From Tepidanaerobacter sp. EBM-38 (lineage in GTDB: Bacteria; Bacillota; Thermosediminibacteria; Thermosediminibacterales; Tepidanaerobacteraceae), in contig MPOT01000027.1 of the NCBI GenBank assembly GCA_001896545.1, forward strand, positions 1 to 64,000: a DNA stretch of 64,000 nt. The letters are read 5' to 3'. A program made the position numbers and the translations under genes. A model generated the notes under the pieces. It saw nothing but the letters and a program-made list of their open reading frames with translations, was not told the DNA's origin and made no database searches. Position 1 is the first letter of the stretch; every line of letters starts with the position of its first letter. Shown here one piece after another: positions 1 to 8,645 of this stretch.

Positions 1-1
1 A

Positions 2-433
2 ATAAAAAGAGATCTTGGCAAGGATATAAAAGACTTGCCGGGAGCAGGAGCTGCAGGGGGCTTGGGAGCAGCTTTGATGGCGTTTTTAGATGCACAACTG
101 AGACCGGGGATAGAAATTGTAATGGAGCTTTCAAATTTTAAGGAAAAAGTAAAAGATGCAGATATTATTTTTACAGGTGAAGGTTCTACCGACTATCAAA
201 CAAAATTTGGCAAAGTTCCCTTTGGGGTAGGTCAGGTCGCAAGAAAATATAATAAGCCTGTTGTATGTGTTTCAGGTTCGCTCCTCGAAGGGCATGAGCA
301 ATTATACGAATATGGAATTTCAGCAATGTTCAGCATATTAAATAAACCAATGGACCTTAAGGAAGCAATGGAAAGGGGGGAAGAATTACTATATAAGACA
401 TCAGAGAATTTATTTCGGTTGTTATTATTATAA
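2..433 (+). CDS. Glycerate kinase, C-terminal part (cut by window edge)
   Basis: The reading frame is open from base 2, so only the last ~144 residues are visible. The motif PGAGAAGGLGA near the start and the block FTGEGSTDYQTKFGK are typical of the GK-I glycerate kinase family (GarK/GlxK type), which phosphorylates glycerate with ATP. Product and substrate are family knowledge, not shown directly. The last residues (NLFRLLLL) are where this family normally ends, so the C-terminus looks intact. The next gene downstream is a GntP-family permease, and a CdaR-type regulator lies at 6.35 kb; this trio is a usual arrangement for glycerate or sugar-acid use. The start lies outside the window. Confidence 0.88.
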   Translation: MKRDLGKDIKDLPGAGAAGGLGAALMAFLDAQLRPGIEIVMELSNFKEKVKDADIIFTGEGSTDYQTKFGKVPFGVGQVARKYNKPVVCVSGSLLEGHEQLYEYGISAMFSILNKPMDLKEAMERGEELLYKTSENLFRLLLL

Positions 434-895
434 GTAATTTAAAAATGAGTAATTTCGGAGGCAGTTAATAATTCCCTGTAAAAAACTAACAAACCCAACA
501 AAAAGATAATAAACCATAACCTTTTTAACTTATTGGATTCTAAATTCTAAGCTGCTAAAGCTTTTCCCAAAACCTCAGCCCAGATATCAAAACCATCATC
601 CTTTCCTTGTTAATATTATCATATATGCCCTTAAAATTTCTGTCTAGTTAATTGTAGCCGATCCAATACCATCTACTTCAATTGTGGTGGCGCTCTGAAA
701 AAGTCAAGTATGATTACAAGCAGTTATTTGCAACAATATATAAATACTCTTAATGTCTCAATATATCTTTGATATCAGCTTTTTTTGAGGAAGGTAAAAA
801 TGGAGGTAAAAAAATAATAGTCCTCTTGAGAGGGCTTGATAATAAAGGAAACTGAGTTTCCGAAAATCTACAAATAATGTTAGGGGGTAAGTTTA
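434..895. other. Intergenic region, no gene recognised
   Basis: No open frame of convincing length is present on either strand. On the minus strand around 540-610 there is a short reading that ends in a stop after roughly 20 residues; it may be a relic but I could not assign it. The end of the region (about 884-891, ttagggggt) provides the ribosome binding site for the permease at 896. Base composition is very AT-rich. Confidence 0.5.
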
Positions 896-2221
896 ATGTA
901 TACAGCGTATATACTTACTGCATTTGCAGCATCAATTGTTTTGATGATAGTTTTGATTTCTAAATTCAAAGTTCATCCTGCGATGGGTATTTTGCTTTCT
1001 GTCATAATACTTGGTATTGTAATTGGCACACCTCTTGAAGAGATTGCGGGAACAATCAATAAAGGTTTTGCAAATACAATAGAGAGTATAGCTATTATAA
1101 TTTTTCTGGGTTGCATTCTAGGTAAAGTATTGGAGCAAACAAATGCTGCAGTGAGCATAACAAAGTCTACTGTTAGAATGTTTGGTACAAAAAATGTTAT
1201 TTGGGCTATAGCAGTAAGTTCAGCTATATTAGGAATTCCTGTATTTGCTGACTCAGTTGTTATACTACTTATACCAATTGTATCAGTACTTGCGGTAGAA
1301 ACAGGCAAATCTATGATTTCCTATGGTGGTGCATTGTATCTGGGGGCGTTAGTAACTCATTCCCTTGTTCCACCTACACCTGGTCCGGTCGCAGCAGCGG
1401 CATTACTTGGCTTACCAATTAGTGATGCAATTATATGGGGTATTATTGTTTCAGTTCCATCTATTATTGCTGGTGTTTTATATCTAGAAAGGCTAAAAAT
1501 ACCAGTTCAGCCCAAAGAAGAGTATCTTATAGCTGCAAAAAACGCTGATAATGCTGTACTTCCGTCTACAACAAAATCGCTAATACCAATTATTGTTCCA
1601 ATTGTCTTAATAATGCTTAACACTTTTTTCAATACGTATTTTGAAAAATCTATAGTTGCTAATATATTTTCGTTTATTGGTGATCCACTTACAGCGTTGC
1701 TTATTGCTTGTTTTACATCTACAATTCTCATAGGACCAGAATGGAAAACAAAAAAAGTTCTTAATGATTGGGTAGAAGAATCAATTAGAACTGCAGCGAT
1801 GCCGATAATTGTTACTGGCCTTGGTGGATCGCTTGCTATATTTATAAAAAACGCTAAGGTAGCAGAACAAATTGCGGAGGCAATTGCAAATACAGCTATA
1901 CCTGGCATTCTTATACCTATTTTAATGGCAGCTATCATACATGTTATAACTGGTTCCAATACTCTCGGTGTCATGACAACTGCAGCCCTCGTTCAACCTA
2001 TGTTAGAAATTTTGGATATTTCACCACTTGCAGCTTTTCTTGCCAGTGGAACAGGCGCACTGATGTTTAAACATTCCAATAGTTCTGGTTTTTGGGTAAC
2101 AACTTCAATGTCAAATATGACACTAACTCAAGGCATTATTTCTATTGGTGGATTTTCGACAGTTGCGGGTTTTGTTGGAGCTCTAGTAACTATCATACTT
2201 CAATTAATAGGTTTAATTTAA
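896..2221 (+). CDS. GntP-family permease (gluconate/glycerate-type H+ symporter)
   Basis: A 441-residue, strongly hydrophobic protein with about 12 predicted membrane segments. The segments HSLVPPTPGPVAAA (about residues 155-168) and GIPVFADSVVILLIPI (about residues 112-127) are hallmarks of the GntP family (gluconate, glycerate and related hydroxy-acid uptake). It follows a glycerate kinase gene, so glycerate or a related sugar acid is the likely substrate, but this is inference from context. The start ATG at 896 is preceded by a good Shine-Dalgarno site (AGGGGGT). Length matches the family (about 430-450 residues), and the C-terminus is complete. Confidence 0.85.
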   Translation: MYTAYILTAFAASIVLMIVLISKFKVHPAMGILLSVIILGIVIGTPLEEIAGTINKGFANTIESIAIIIFLGCILGKVLEQTNAAVSITKSTVRMFGTKNVIWAIAVSSAILGIPVFADSVVILLIPIVSVLAVETGKSMISYGGALYLGALVTHSLVPPTPGPVAAAALLGLPISDAIIWGIIVSVPSIIAGVLYLERLKIPVQPKEEYLIAAKNADNAVLPSTTKSLIPIIVPIVLIMLNTFFNTYFEKSIVANIFSFIGDPLTALLIACFTSTILIGPEWKTKKVLNDWVEESIRTAAMPIIVTGLGGSLAIFIKNAKVAEQIAEAIANTAIPGILIPILMAAIIHVITGSNTLGVMTTAALVQPMLEILDISPLAAFLASGTGALMFKHSNSSGFWVTTSMSNMTLTQGIISIGGFSTVAGFVGALVTIILQLIGLI

Positions 2222-2384
2222 TAATTTCAAAAAGGACTTTGAAATATATTCTATAAAAAATATAAGTCCATACTACACTACTTATGTTGGTGAGAACAAT
2301 CTAAAGAGTAGATTGCAAAAATGTAACCTTTGATTTTATATTTTAATAAATTGGTTTTATGTAATCAAAAAACAATTATAATTA

Positions 2385-2402
2385 GCTACTCAACTTTTCC
2401 AC
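2385..2402 (+). repeat. Left terminal inverted repeat of decayed IS
   Basis: Reads gctactcaacttttccac and pairs with 3401-3418 at 16 of 18 positions. Confidence 0.7.
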
Positions 2403-2723
2403 ACATGAAATAGGCTTTAACTTTTGAAAATTCATGTAAAAATATACATTAAAACAACAGGAAACCTTCCCCATGTAATGGTAAATTGAAGTGACTAAAA
2501 TCCAATAATACCAGGCACTAAGTAAATTCCCTATGACTAGTATATCAAATTTACAAAATAATGGCTAAGTTACTTGAGCCTCGAATTGATTATTTTCTTA
2601 AAAGATTGGACTTGTCAAAAATCATGATAAAATGCAATTTTTAGAAAATATCTTGAGTGACATACGTTGCATCTCAAAAACATGTTTTCTCTCGTTTTTA
2701 AAAGCAGAAATCTTTATTGAAAC

Positions 2724-3340
2724 TTGTCCATGAAGATCGAATACTTGGTTTTTAATAAAAGTAATGCTTATTATTTCCTTAATGATAGTTGCTTTAAAAG
2801 GGAAGAATTGCTTAAGTTGATAATGACGTATCTAATTTTATCCATTGATAGGCTGACCAGAGAAAATCGTGATGTTAAAGGAACCATTATCAATCCCAAA
2901 GAAAATGCAAAAATGTCAAGAGCATCTATCAAAAGAGTAAAAAGTCCTCCGATATGAAAGACATTCTCGGGTTAGTATGTGTCAAACTTAGGAGGATAAG
3001 GCCTCCACTACTGATAAATTTATCGATGCCACCAAAATTGTTTTTATGAAAGACCGTAGTTCGGATATTGGCCTCTTCTTCTCTAGCTGATATTTCCGTG
3101 AGTGATGAAGAAGTCGTTCGTATCTATGGGAGCAAGAAATGCAACAGATGATAGAACTACAAGTGCTCTCTTTTTCTATCTTAAAAAAGAATTAGCAGAC
3201 ATAAAGTTTTCTCAGTTGTTGATGATTTTGGTTGATGTGTTTCACTAAGTTCTTAATAAGAAGTTGCATTTGCTTAACTAGGAAATGGCTAAGATGATTA
3301 TGGATATATTTTCGAATGCTGTACAACATCCTTTGACGCA
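2724..3340 (+). pseudogene. IS4-like transposase remnant
   Basis: The longest surviving open piece is 2724-2957 (77 codons), whose YFLNDSCFKREELLKLI portion resembles the N-terminal segment of IS4-type transposases. Further on, in shifting frames, I read KIVFMKDRSS, then SVSDEEVVRIYG (about 3095-3130), a match to the conserved region around the catalytic glutamate context of this family, and then ALFFYLKKELADIKFSQLL (about 3166-3222), which resembles the C-terminal part. Multiple stops and frameshifts separate these pieces. Assignment rests on recalled family patterns; a translated search would confirm it. Confidence 0.6.
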
Positions 3341-3400
3341 AAAATTGTTATTGTATACATTAACATATAGATTTTCCAAGGTTCTAGCTACAATCAGCGG

Positions 3401-3418
3401 GTGGGAAAGTTGAGTAAC
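3401..3418 (-). repeat. Right terminal inverted repeat of decayed IS
   Basis: Reads gtgggaaagttgagtaac on the plus strand; its reverse complement matches 2385-2402 at 16 of 18 positions. Confidence 0.7.
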
Positions 3419-3491
3419 TTTGTATATATAATTAAAAAGGATTATAGGTTGCCTTTATTAACCTAAATATACATACGAGGAAGAATACAAT

Positions 3492-4478
3492 ATGAGTATT
3501 ATAACAAAAGCTGCCCTGTTAAAAGGACCTTATGATATTGAACTAGTTGAAAAAGAATTAGTTTGCGGAGAAGATGAAGTCATAGTAAAAAATCATTTAA
3601 TCGGCATATGTGGTTCGGACAAAAATATGTATAGAGGCTTAATGCCACCCAAAACTTCTGAGTTTAGACAAGATCCGAAATATCCATTTGAGCTGGGTCA
3701 TGAAAGTGGTGGTGTAATAGTTGAGGTTGGGAGCAAGGTTTCAAATTACAAAGCTGGAGATAAAGTTATGGCGTTTGGTTGGAATAATAATTATGCTGAA
3801 TATTTTAAATCAAAGACATGGCAACTTCAGCCTGTCCCAGATGGACTAGATTTAGACATTGCAAGCCTTGGTGAACCAGTAGCTTGTGCAATGCATTCGG
3901 GGCTTAATAGTGGTGCTCAGCTAGGTGATACTGTAGTAATAATGGGTGGAGGGTTTGCTGGTCAGATTATTGCTCAGTGCGTAAAGAAAAAAGGTGCCTT
4001 TAGAGTTGTTGTTGTAGATGTTCTGGATGGTAAGCTTCAGCTAGCTAAAAAACTTGGAGCTGATATTATATTAAACTCAGAAAGAGAAAACGTTAGAGAC
4101 ATTATATACGAAATTACAAAGGGCGTAGGTGCGGATGTAGTTATAGAAGCTGCAGGAACTCAAGAATCCCTCAATATGGCAAGCAATATAATTAAACACA
4201 ATGGCAAATTTGTATTCTACAGTTGGGTTACACAGCCTGTAACTTTAAATATAAGTAGGTGGCATGATGATGGAATAGAGTTTATTAATACATGCCTCGT
4301 GCATCACACGTGGCATCATAGATATGTTTGGACATTTGATGCCTTAAAACCCGTGCAACTTGGGCTTATAGATATTAAATCTCTTATTACTCACCAATTT
4401 AAGCTTGATGATATTAAAGCTGGATTTGAACTAGCAGATAAAGATGATGCAGCAATAAAAGTAATATTCCGCCCATAA
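3492..4478 (+). CDS. Zinc-type medium-chain alcohol/polyol dehydrogenase
   Basis: A 328-residue member of the medium-chain dehydrogenase/reductase superfamily. Visible features are the catalytic-zinc ligands in ICGSD (about residue 39) and GHESGG (about residue 75), the GEPVACAMHS region, and a Rossmann nucleotide-binding turn (IMGGGFAGQ, about residues 151-159). The four-cysteine structural-zinc lobe normally found between about residues 90 and 115 is missing, so it belongs to one of the shorter subfamilies. The C-terminal half contains a His/Trp-rich stretch (LVHHTWHHRYVW) that I do not recognise as standard. Substrate unknown; a sugar alcohol or hydroxy acid would fit the neighbouring permease. 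Start ATG is preceded by GAGGAAG. It stands alone between two dead IS elements, so it may be recently acquired. Confidence 0.8.
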   Translation: MSIITKAALLKGPYDIELVEKELVCGEDEVIVKNHLIGICGSDKNMYRGLMPPKTSEFRQDPKYPFELGHESGGVIVEVGSKVSNYKAGDKVMAFGWNNNYAEYFKSKTWQLQPVPDGLDLDIASLGEPVACAMHSGLNSGAQLGDTVVIMGGGFAGQIIAQCVKKKGAFRVVVVDVLDGKLQLAKKLGADIILNSERENVRDIIYEITKGVGADVVIEAAGTQESLNMASNIIKHNGKFVFYSWVTQPVTLNISRWHDDGIEFINTCLVHHTWHHRYVWTFDALKPVQLGLIDIKSLITHQFKLDDIKAGFELADKDDAAIKVIFRP

Positions 4479-4665
4479 CTCATTTAAGTAAATTCGTTTT
4501 GCGGCGACAATTGCTTTCTGAGACAGAAAAAGTTTAATTTTGTTTTTATTTAAGAACAACTATTTAAAGTGGTTATTAAAGTTTTGATGTTTATTTAGGA
4601 ATGTAGTTCGAAAGTCAATTAGCATATGTTAAATAATCATAGAAACGTCGCAAAAAAAGTAATAA

Positions 4666-4703
4666 CAAGTAAGCCATCTGCAATTATGCAGATGGCTTAC
4701 TTG
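4666..4703. terminator. Perfect 16-bp hairpin, possible terminator
   Basis: Bases 4666-4681 (caagtaagccatctgc) are the exact reverse complement of 4688-4703, with a 6-base loop. On the plus strand no T-run follows; on the minus strand the hairpin is followed after about 9 bases by a run of seven T. It lies 188 bp after the dehydrogenase stop and beyond the end of the minus-strand IS relic, so it could end transcription from either side. Confidence 0.5.
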
Positions 4704-4837
4704 CCACAACCGGTCTTGTCCCTTATCTCCGGAGAATATCTTTGTATTTCTTATAAAATCATACTCTTGCATTAATTTTAGTAATTAGCTCAAAGTTAAA
4801 GATCATGCTGTAAAAGGTTTGACCTGATTAACTCTAT

Positions 4838-5222
4838 CATCTATAAAAGCCTTATAAAACTCATGTGGTAACATGAATTTTACCTCCTGCGCTCATTATA
4901 GTATTTTATGTATCCCGTTACTATGAAATAGATATTCATAAAACTTTGAAACTCGTTTTGACTGCAACACTCACCCTCTAGAATTGAATGAAAATTTTCT
5001 ATTAGCATTCATAGTTTAAGTTTTTACGGGAATTCTCTCATATATGACGCCTAATTCCTTTACTGTTTTTTCAAAAAAGATTAAAAGTAAATTGCGGACC
5101 GTTATCCGTCCTTATTTGAGTAAGTATCATAACCTTTTGCGAATCTTTTTTGCTAGCAAATTTTAAGTAATCTTATTGCATCTTTTGATAGAAAAGATAG
5201 CCCCAATGGTAATCAATTATTA
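4838..5222 (-). pseudogene. IS3-like integrase-core transposase remnant
   Basis: Read on the minus strand in broken frames, this stretch gives LPLGLSFLSKDAIRLLKI, KFASKKDSQKVMI, then RTDNGPQF (about 5088-5118), which is the conserved second-Asp region of the rve integrase core, followed by VKELGVIYERIPVKT and FMNIYFIVTGYIKYYNERR near 4920-4975. That order matches the C-terminal half of IS3-type OrfB proteins. Stops and frameshifts interrupt it throughout, so it is not functional. The N-terminal half and any terminal repeats were not identified. Confidence 0.6.
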
Positions 5223-5438
5223 AGGCTGACATTCTTTAATTATTTGCCTTTTAAATTCTTATGTATATTGTTTTCTTGCCATTTAAGCCAGCCTGTGTTT
5301 TTATACTATCATATACAAAGATTTTCTCAAAGCTGGTTGGGGGTTATAAAGACACAATTATAATGCTTGTTTTAAATCTAAAACAATTTAAGATATTTAA
5401 AAAACCGATATTATAAGTGTATGCGAGGTGAAGAAGTA

Positions 5439-6290
5439 ATGGAGGACCGATTTAAAATTTCGACAGAACTTGCAAACAGGATAGTAGATATCATATCTTC
5501 TCTTACTGGGAATAATGTTAATGTAATGGATGATAAAGGAATCATAATTGCTACTAGGCAAAAACATCGACTAGGTACTGTGCATGAAGGTGCAAGAAAA
5601 ATAATGAATATGGAGGCGGATTTTGTATCTATTACAGAAGAAGATGCTGAGAAAATGGAAGGTGTTATGCCGGGTTATAACGGCCCAATTGAACTTGATG
5701 GAAGAAGAATAGGATGTATAGGTATAACCGGAGATCCGGAGAGAGTCGAGGCCCTTCAAAAAATGGCGGCAATTATTGTTGCGGATGAAGTAAGAAAAAA
5801 CATTGAAATTGCTCATGAGAGAGAAATAATAAATAACATGGCAGAAAAAATAAAAAATGCGTATGAGGCAGTAAGCCAAGTTTCGCTTGAAGCTGATAAA
5901 ATAGCAGAAACCGGTAAAAACATGGAGGAGCTTTCAAAAGAAGTGGAACTGAAAGTTGATAATATAAATGAGGTTTTAGCACTAATTAAGCACATAGTAG
6001 ATCAAACTAATTTATTAGGGATTAATGCGGCTATAGAAGCTGCAAGGGCAGGCGAATACGGACGTGGCTTTTCTATAGTGGCTCAAGAAGTAAGAAAATT
6101 GTCATTTGATTCGGCGGATTCTCTAAAAGATATAAATACCGTATTAGATGAGATAAAAATAACCATACAAAACATAGCCAGTGGTGTTTATCAAAATGCT
6201 CAAAGCACATCAGCCCAGGCAGAGGCGCTTAAGAAGATTGAGCATAGCATATCAGAAATACAAAAAGAAATGGAAAGGTTTGATATGTAG
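5439..6290 (+). CDS. Soluble sugar-diacid sensor fused to chemoreceptor signalling domain
   Basis: About 283 residues. Residues 1-125 form a putative sugar-diacid recognition domain (Diacid_rec, as in CdaR): LANRIVDIISSLTGNNVNVMD, the HEGARKI motif and the IGCIGITGDPE segment are the same landmarks seen in the CdaR regulator next door. Residues 140-280 are a short methyl-accepting chemotaxis signalling coiled coil with the conserved hairpin tip ([19 protein letters not shown]) and RGFSIVAQEVRKLS. There is no membrane segment, so it should be cytoplasmic. I chose ATG 5439 over ATG 5421 because GAGGTGAA lies about 7 bases upstream of 5439. It could signal to CheA or act in another two-component style pathway; the ligand is inferred to be a hydroxy or sugar acid. 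Confidence 0.8.
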   Translation: MEDRFKISTELANRIVDIISSLTGNNVNVMDDKGIIIATRQKHRLGTVHEGARKIMNMEADFVSITEEDAEKMEGVMPGYNGPIELDGRRIGCIGITGDPERVEALQKMAAIIVADEVRKNIEIAHEREIINNMAEKIKNAYEAVSQVSLEADKIAETGKNMEELSKEVELKVDNINEVLALIKHIVDQTNLLGINAAIEAARAGEYGRGFSIVAQEVRKLSFDSADSLKDINTVLDEIKITIQNIASGVYQNAQSTSAQAEALKKIEHSISEIQKEMERFDM

Positions 6291-6352
6291 AAAAAGGATT
6301 ATAATGCCCAGATATCGAATAGATAAAGTAGTAATGGCAGGGGGAATACACG

Positions 6353-7579
6353 GTGGAAATAACCCATGAATACGCTCAGAGTATAGTTGAAAAAACCAAA
6401 GATCTCCTTGGTAAAAACATTAATATTATGAACAGTTTGGGCATAATTGTGGGAAGCAGCGATAAATCCCGCATAGATACATTTCATGAAGGTGCGGCAG
6501 AAGTTATAAAAACGGGAAAAGGGATGGAGATAACCTCCGAACAAGCTGAAAAGCTGGAAGGGGCAAAACCGGGAGTTAATCTCCCCATATATTTGAATGA
6601 TAAAATAGCAGGTGTTGTCGGAATTACTGGAGAACCGGATGAAGTAAGGCCGTTTGGCCAGCTGCTGAAAATTTCTGTTGAAACCATGCTAAAACAGTTT
6701 TTCCTATCAGAGCAGCTGCGTATGGAACAGAATGCAAAAGAACTTTACATCCATGATATCATAAACGGCAACATCCAAGATGACAACATGTTTTTTGCAA
6801 AGGGCGAAGTGCTGGGATATGATATGTCTCTTCCTAGAATAGCTCTTGTGGTAAAAATATATGATTTTGATGACAATAAAAACAAAGAAGATCTTCTCAA
6901 GAAAACACATTTAAAAAACGTAAAGCACAGTTTGGATTTGATTGTACAAGAAAGACAGGAGAAAATACTTGATTGCATAAAGAGCGTCTATAACGATCCA
7001 CAGCACATGATAAGTCATAACGGCAGCGATAACTATATCATACTTTTTGCACCTAAGAAGATTAATATTGATACTATAAAAAATCAATTAAGGGAAATCG
7101 CAGAAGTTTTTCAGGAAAGACTTAAAAAATACTCAGTCAATTTTTGCATCGGAGTGGGCTCTTATTATCCGGAACTTACCGGGCTGCGAAAGTCTTATAA
7201 AGAGGCTGTAAAGGCCATACAAATTCAAGATAAAGCATCTGCAAACAATAAATTGCCAGAATTTGTTTTTGCCTTTGATATGGCGCTTGAGATGATGCTG
7301 GCAAATATATCAGAAGAAACCATTCAAACATATAAAAGCCAGGTATTATCAAAACATGGTGCAGCAGATTTCTTGGATGATATAAGGCTGGTTAAAACAT
7401 TAAGGGTATATTTTGCATCCGATTTAAATATCTCCAAGACTGCTGAAGAATTGAAAGTTACCAGGAATACTGTTAGTAGCAGGCTTGATGAAATAAAGAG
7501 GCTGACCGGACTCAAACCGAGCAATTTTAATGATGCGGTAAAGCTGAAAGTTTTGCTGACAACTATTGATCTAAAATAA
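6353..7579 (+). CDS. CdaR-family transcriptional regulator of sugar-diacid/glycerate use
   Basis: A 408-residue protein with the CdaR layout: N-terminal Diacid_rec domain (residues 1-130, with HEGAAEVIK and VVGITGEPDEV), a middle GGDEF-like CdaR domain (about 140-310) and a C-terminal PucR-type helix-turn-helix (about 340-400, NISKTAEELKVTRNTVSSRL). Such proteins activate genes for glycerate, glucarate or galactarate use when bound to substrate; here the glycerate kinase and GntP permease genes at the left edge are the obvious targets. It starts with GTG at 6353, 62 bp after the chemoreceptor-like gene, behind CAGGGGGA, and likely shares its transcript. Confidence 0.85.
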   Translation: MEITHEYAQSIVEKTKDLLGKNINIMNSLGIIVGSSDKSRIDTFHEGAAEVIKTGKGMEITSEQAEKLEGAKPGVNLPIYLNDKIAGVVGITGEPDEVRPFGQLLKISVETMLKQFFLSEQLRMEQNAKELYIHDIINGNIQDDNMFFAKGEVLGYDMSLPRIALVVKIYDFDDNKNKEDLLKKTHLKNVKHSLDLIVQERQEKILDCIKSVYNDPQHMISHNGSDNYIILFAPKKINIDTIKNQLREIAEVFQERLKKYSVNFCIGVGSYYPELTGLRKSYKEAVKAIQIQDKASANNKLPEFVFAFDMALEMMLANISEETIQTYKSQVLSKHGAADFLDDIRLVKTLRVYFASDLNISKTAEELKVTRNTVSSRLDEIKRLTGLKPSNFNDAVKLKVLLTTIDLK

Positions 7580-7997
7580 CAAATATATATTAATTCCCTT
7601 GAGCGACTTCTTTTCTAAATCCATAGTCAACTACAGTGTGACTTGTTCAGGAATAGTGTTTTATTTAAAAGCTTATTTTTATAAATAATGGCGGATATAT
7701 TTGACTTAAGTAATATATCTGCTATTTTTTGTAGATTTAGCAAAAAAACTTCTCCCCTAGGGGAGAAGAACATAGACTGATGTAGAAGAGTTTATAAAGT
7801 ATGAAAGCAATACATATTAACAGACTAACAGAGATAAAAGTGTTTCATTTTAACTTGCATTTAGCGTTCATTTTAATTGCCAAAACAAACACTTGCTTGG
7901 CTAAAGGCATTATGATAAAATTAACTTTAATTAACTTAAGGCATTTTTGTTGAAGTTTTTGCAGTAATGTAAATCATATATAGACAGGAGGATAATA
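7580..7997. other. Intergenic region with a 20-bp palindrome
   Basis: No coding potential seen. It contains the perfect palindrome at 7749-7768 and, at its end, the AGGAGG site for hpt. A divergent or bidirectional terminator function for the palindrome is possible. Confidence 0.5.
7749..7768. terminator. Perfect 20-bp palindrome, possible terminator
   Basis: cttctcccctaggggagaag is fully self-complementary. It is preceded on the plus strand by seven A, so on the minus strand it reads as a GC-rich hairpin followed by a T-run. No minus-strand gene is nearby, so its role for the upstream CdaR gene, 170 bp away, is uncertain. Confidence 0.4.
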
Positions 7998-8543
7998 TTG
8001 TTAAATAATGACATAGAGAGGGTTTTAATAACTGAAAAACAGCTTAGAGAGAAAGTAGAGCAGTTAGGAAAAAAAATTAGCAGCGACTATAAAAACAGTG
8101 ATAATTTCCTTATGGTAGGCGTGCTTAAAGGTGCTGTGGTATTTATGTCTGATTTGATTCGATGTGTCAATCTTCCACTGCAGATTGATTTCATGGCCGT
8201 ATCAAGTTATGGCACTTCTACGGAGTCATCGGGCGTTGTAAGAATTTTAAAGGATCTTGATGAATCTGTGGAAGGTAAGGATGTTTTAATAATTGAGGAT
8301 ATAATCGATTCCGGTTTGACTCTCAGTTATATGTATAACATATTAAAATCTCGCAAGCCTGCCAGTATTAAAATTTGTGCATTACTTGATAAGCCAAGCC
8401 GCAGAAAAGTAGAGTTAGATGTAGATTATCTGGGATTTGAAATTCCCGATTATTTTGTTGTTGGATATGGCCTTGATTATGCTGGGAAATACCGAAATTT
8501 GTGCGATGTTTGCGTATTAAAACCGGAGATTTATCAGGATTAA
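7998..8543 (+). CDS. hpt: Hypoxanthine phosphoribosyltransferase
   Basis: A 181-residue purine salvage enzyme that makes IMP/GMP from hypoxanthine or guanine and PRPP in the cytoplasm. The PRPP-binding loop VLIIEDIIDSGLTL (about residues 94-107) and the flexible-loop SYGTSTESSG region are diagnostic, and the C-terminal VVGYGLDYAGKYRNL is the usual family ending. It starts with TTG at 7998 directly behind AGGAGG. hpt followed by ftsH is a very common Firmicute pairing. Length is as expected. Confidence 0.95.
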   Translation: MLNNDIERVLITEKQLREKVEQLGKKISSDYKNSDNFLMVGVLKGAVVFMSDLIRCVNLPLQIDFMAVSSYGTSTESSGVVRILKDLDESVEGKDVLIIEDIIDSGLTLSYMYNILKSRKPASIKICALLDKPSRRKVELDVDYLGFEIPDYFVVGYGLDYAGKYRNLCDVCVLKPEIYQD

Positions 8544-8579
8544 CAATAAATCGAGAGGTGTATATAAGATTTTGTTTAA

Positions 8580-8608
8580 TTGTAAAAATGTTTTGTGTGT
8601 GGTAAAAT
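8580..8608 (+). promoter_or_regulatory. Predicted sigma-A promoter for ftsH
   Basis: TTGTAA (8580-8585), a 17-base spacer, then TAAAAT (8603-8608), placed 38 bp before the ftsH start. So ftsH can be transcribed independently of hpt. Confidence 0.6.
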
Positions 8609-8645
8609 ATCGTGGGATAACTAAATCCGGGAAGGAGGAGAATTA

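Larger units (their letters stand above)
2385..3418 (+). mobile_element. Decayed insertion sequence, IS4-like, with terminal inverted repeats
   Basis: Bases 2385-2402 (gctactcaacttttccac) and the reverse complement of 3401-3418 (gttactcaactttcccac) match at 16 of 18 positions, marking two ends of a 1,034-bp element. Inside are scattered, frame-broken fragments of a DDE transposase read on the plus strand. A clear target-site duplication was not seen. The element is shorter than usual for an intact IS4 member and has many stops, so it is inactive. It sits between the permease and the alcohol dehydrogenase. Confidence 0.7.
4479..5438. other. Gene-poor intergenic region with hairpin and IS relic
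   Basis: Nearly 1 kb without an intact gene. It holds a perfect 16-bp hairpin at 4666-4703 and a minus-strand transposase relic at about 4838-5222, described separately. The remainder is AT-rich and I see nothing else supportable. Confidence 0.6.
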
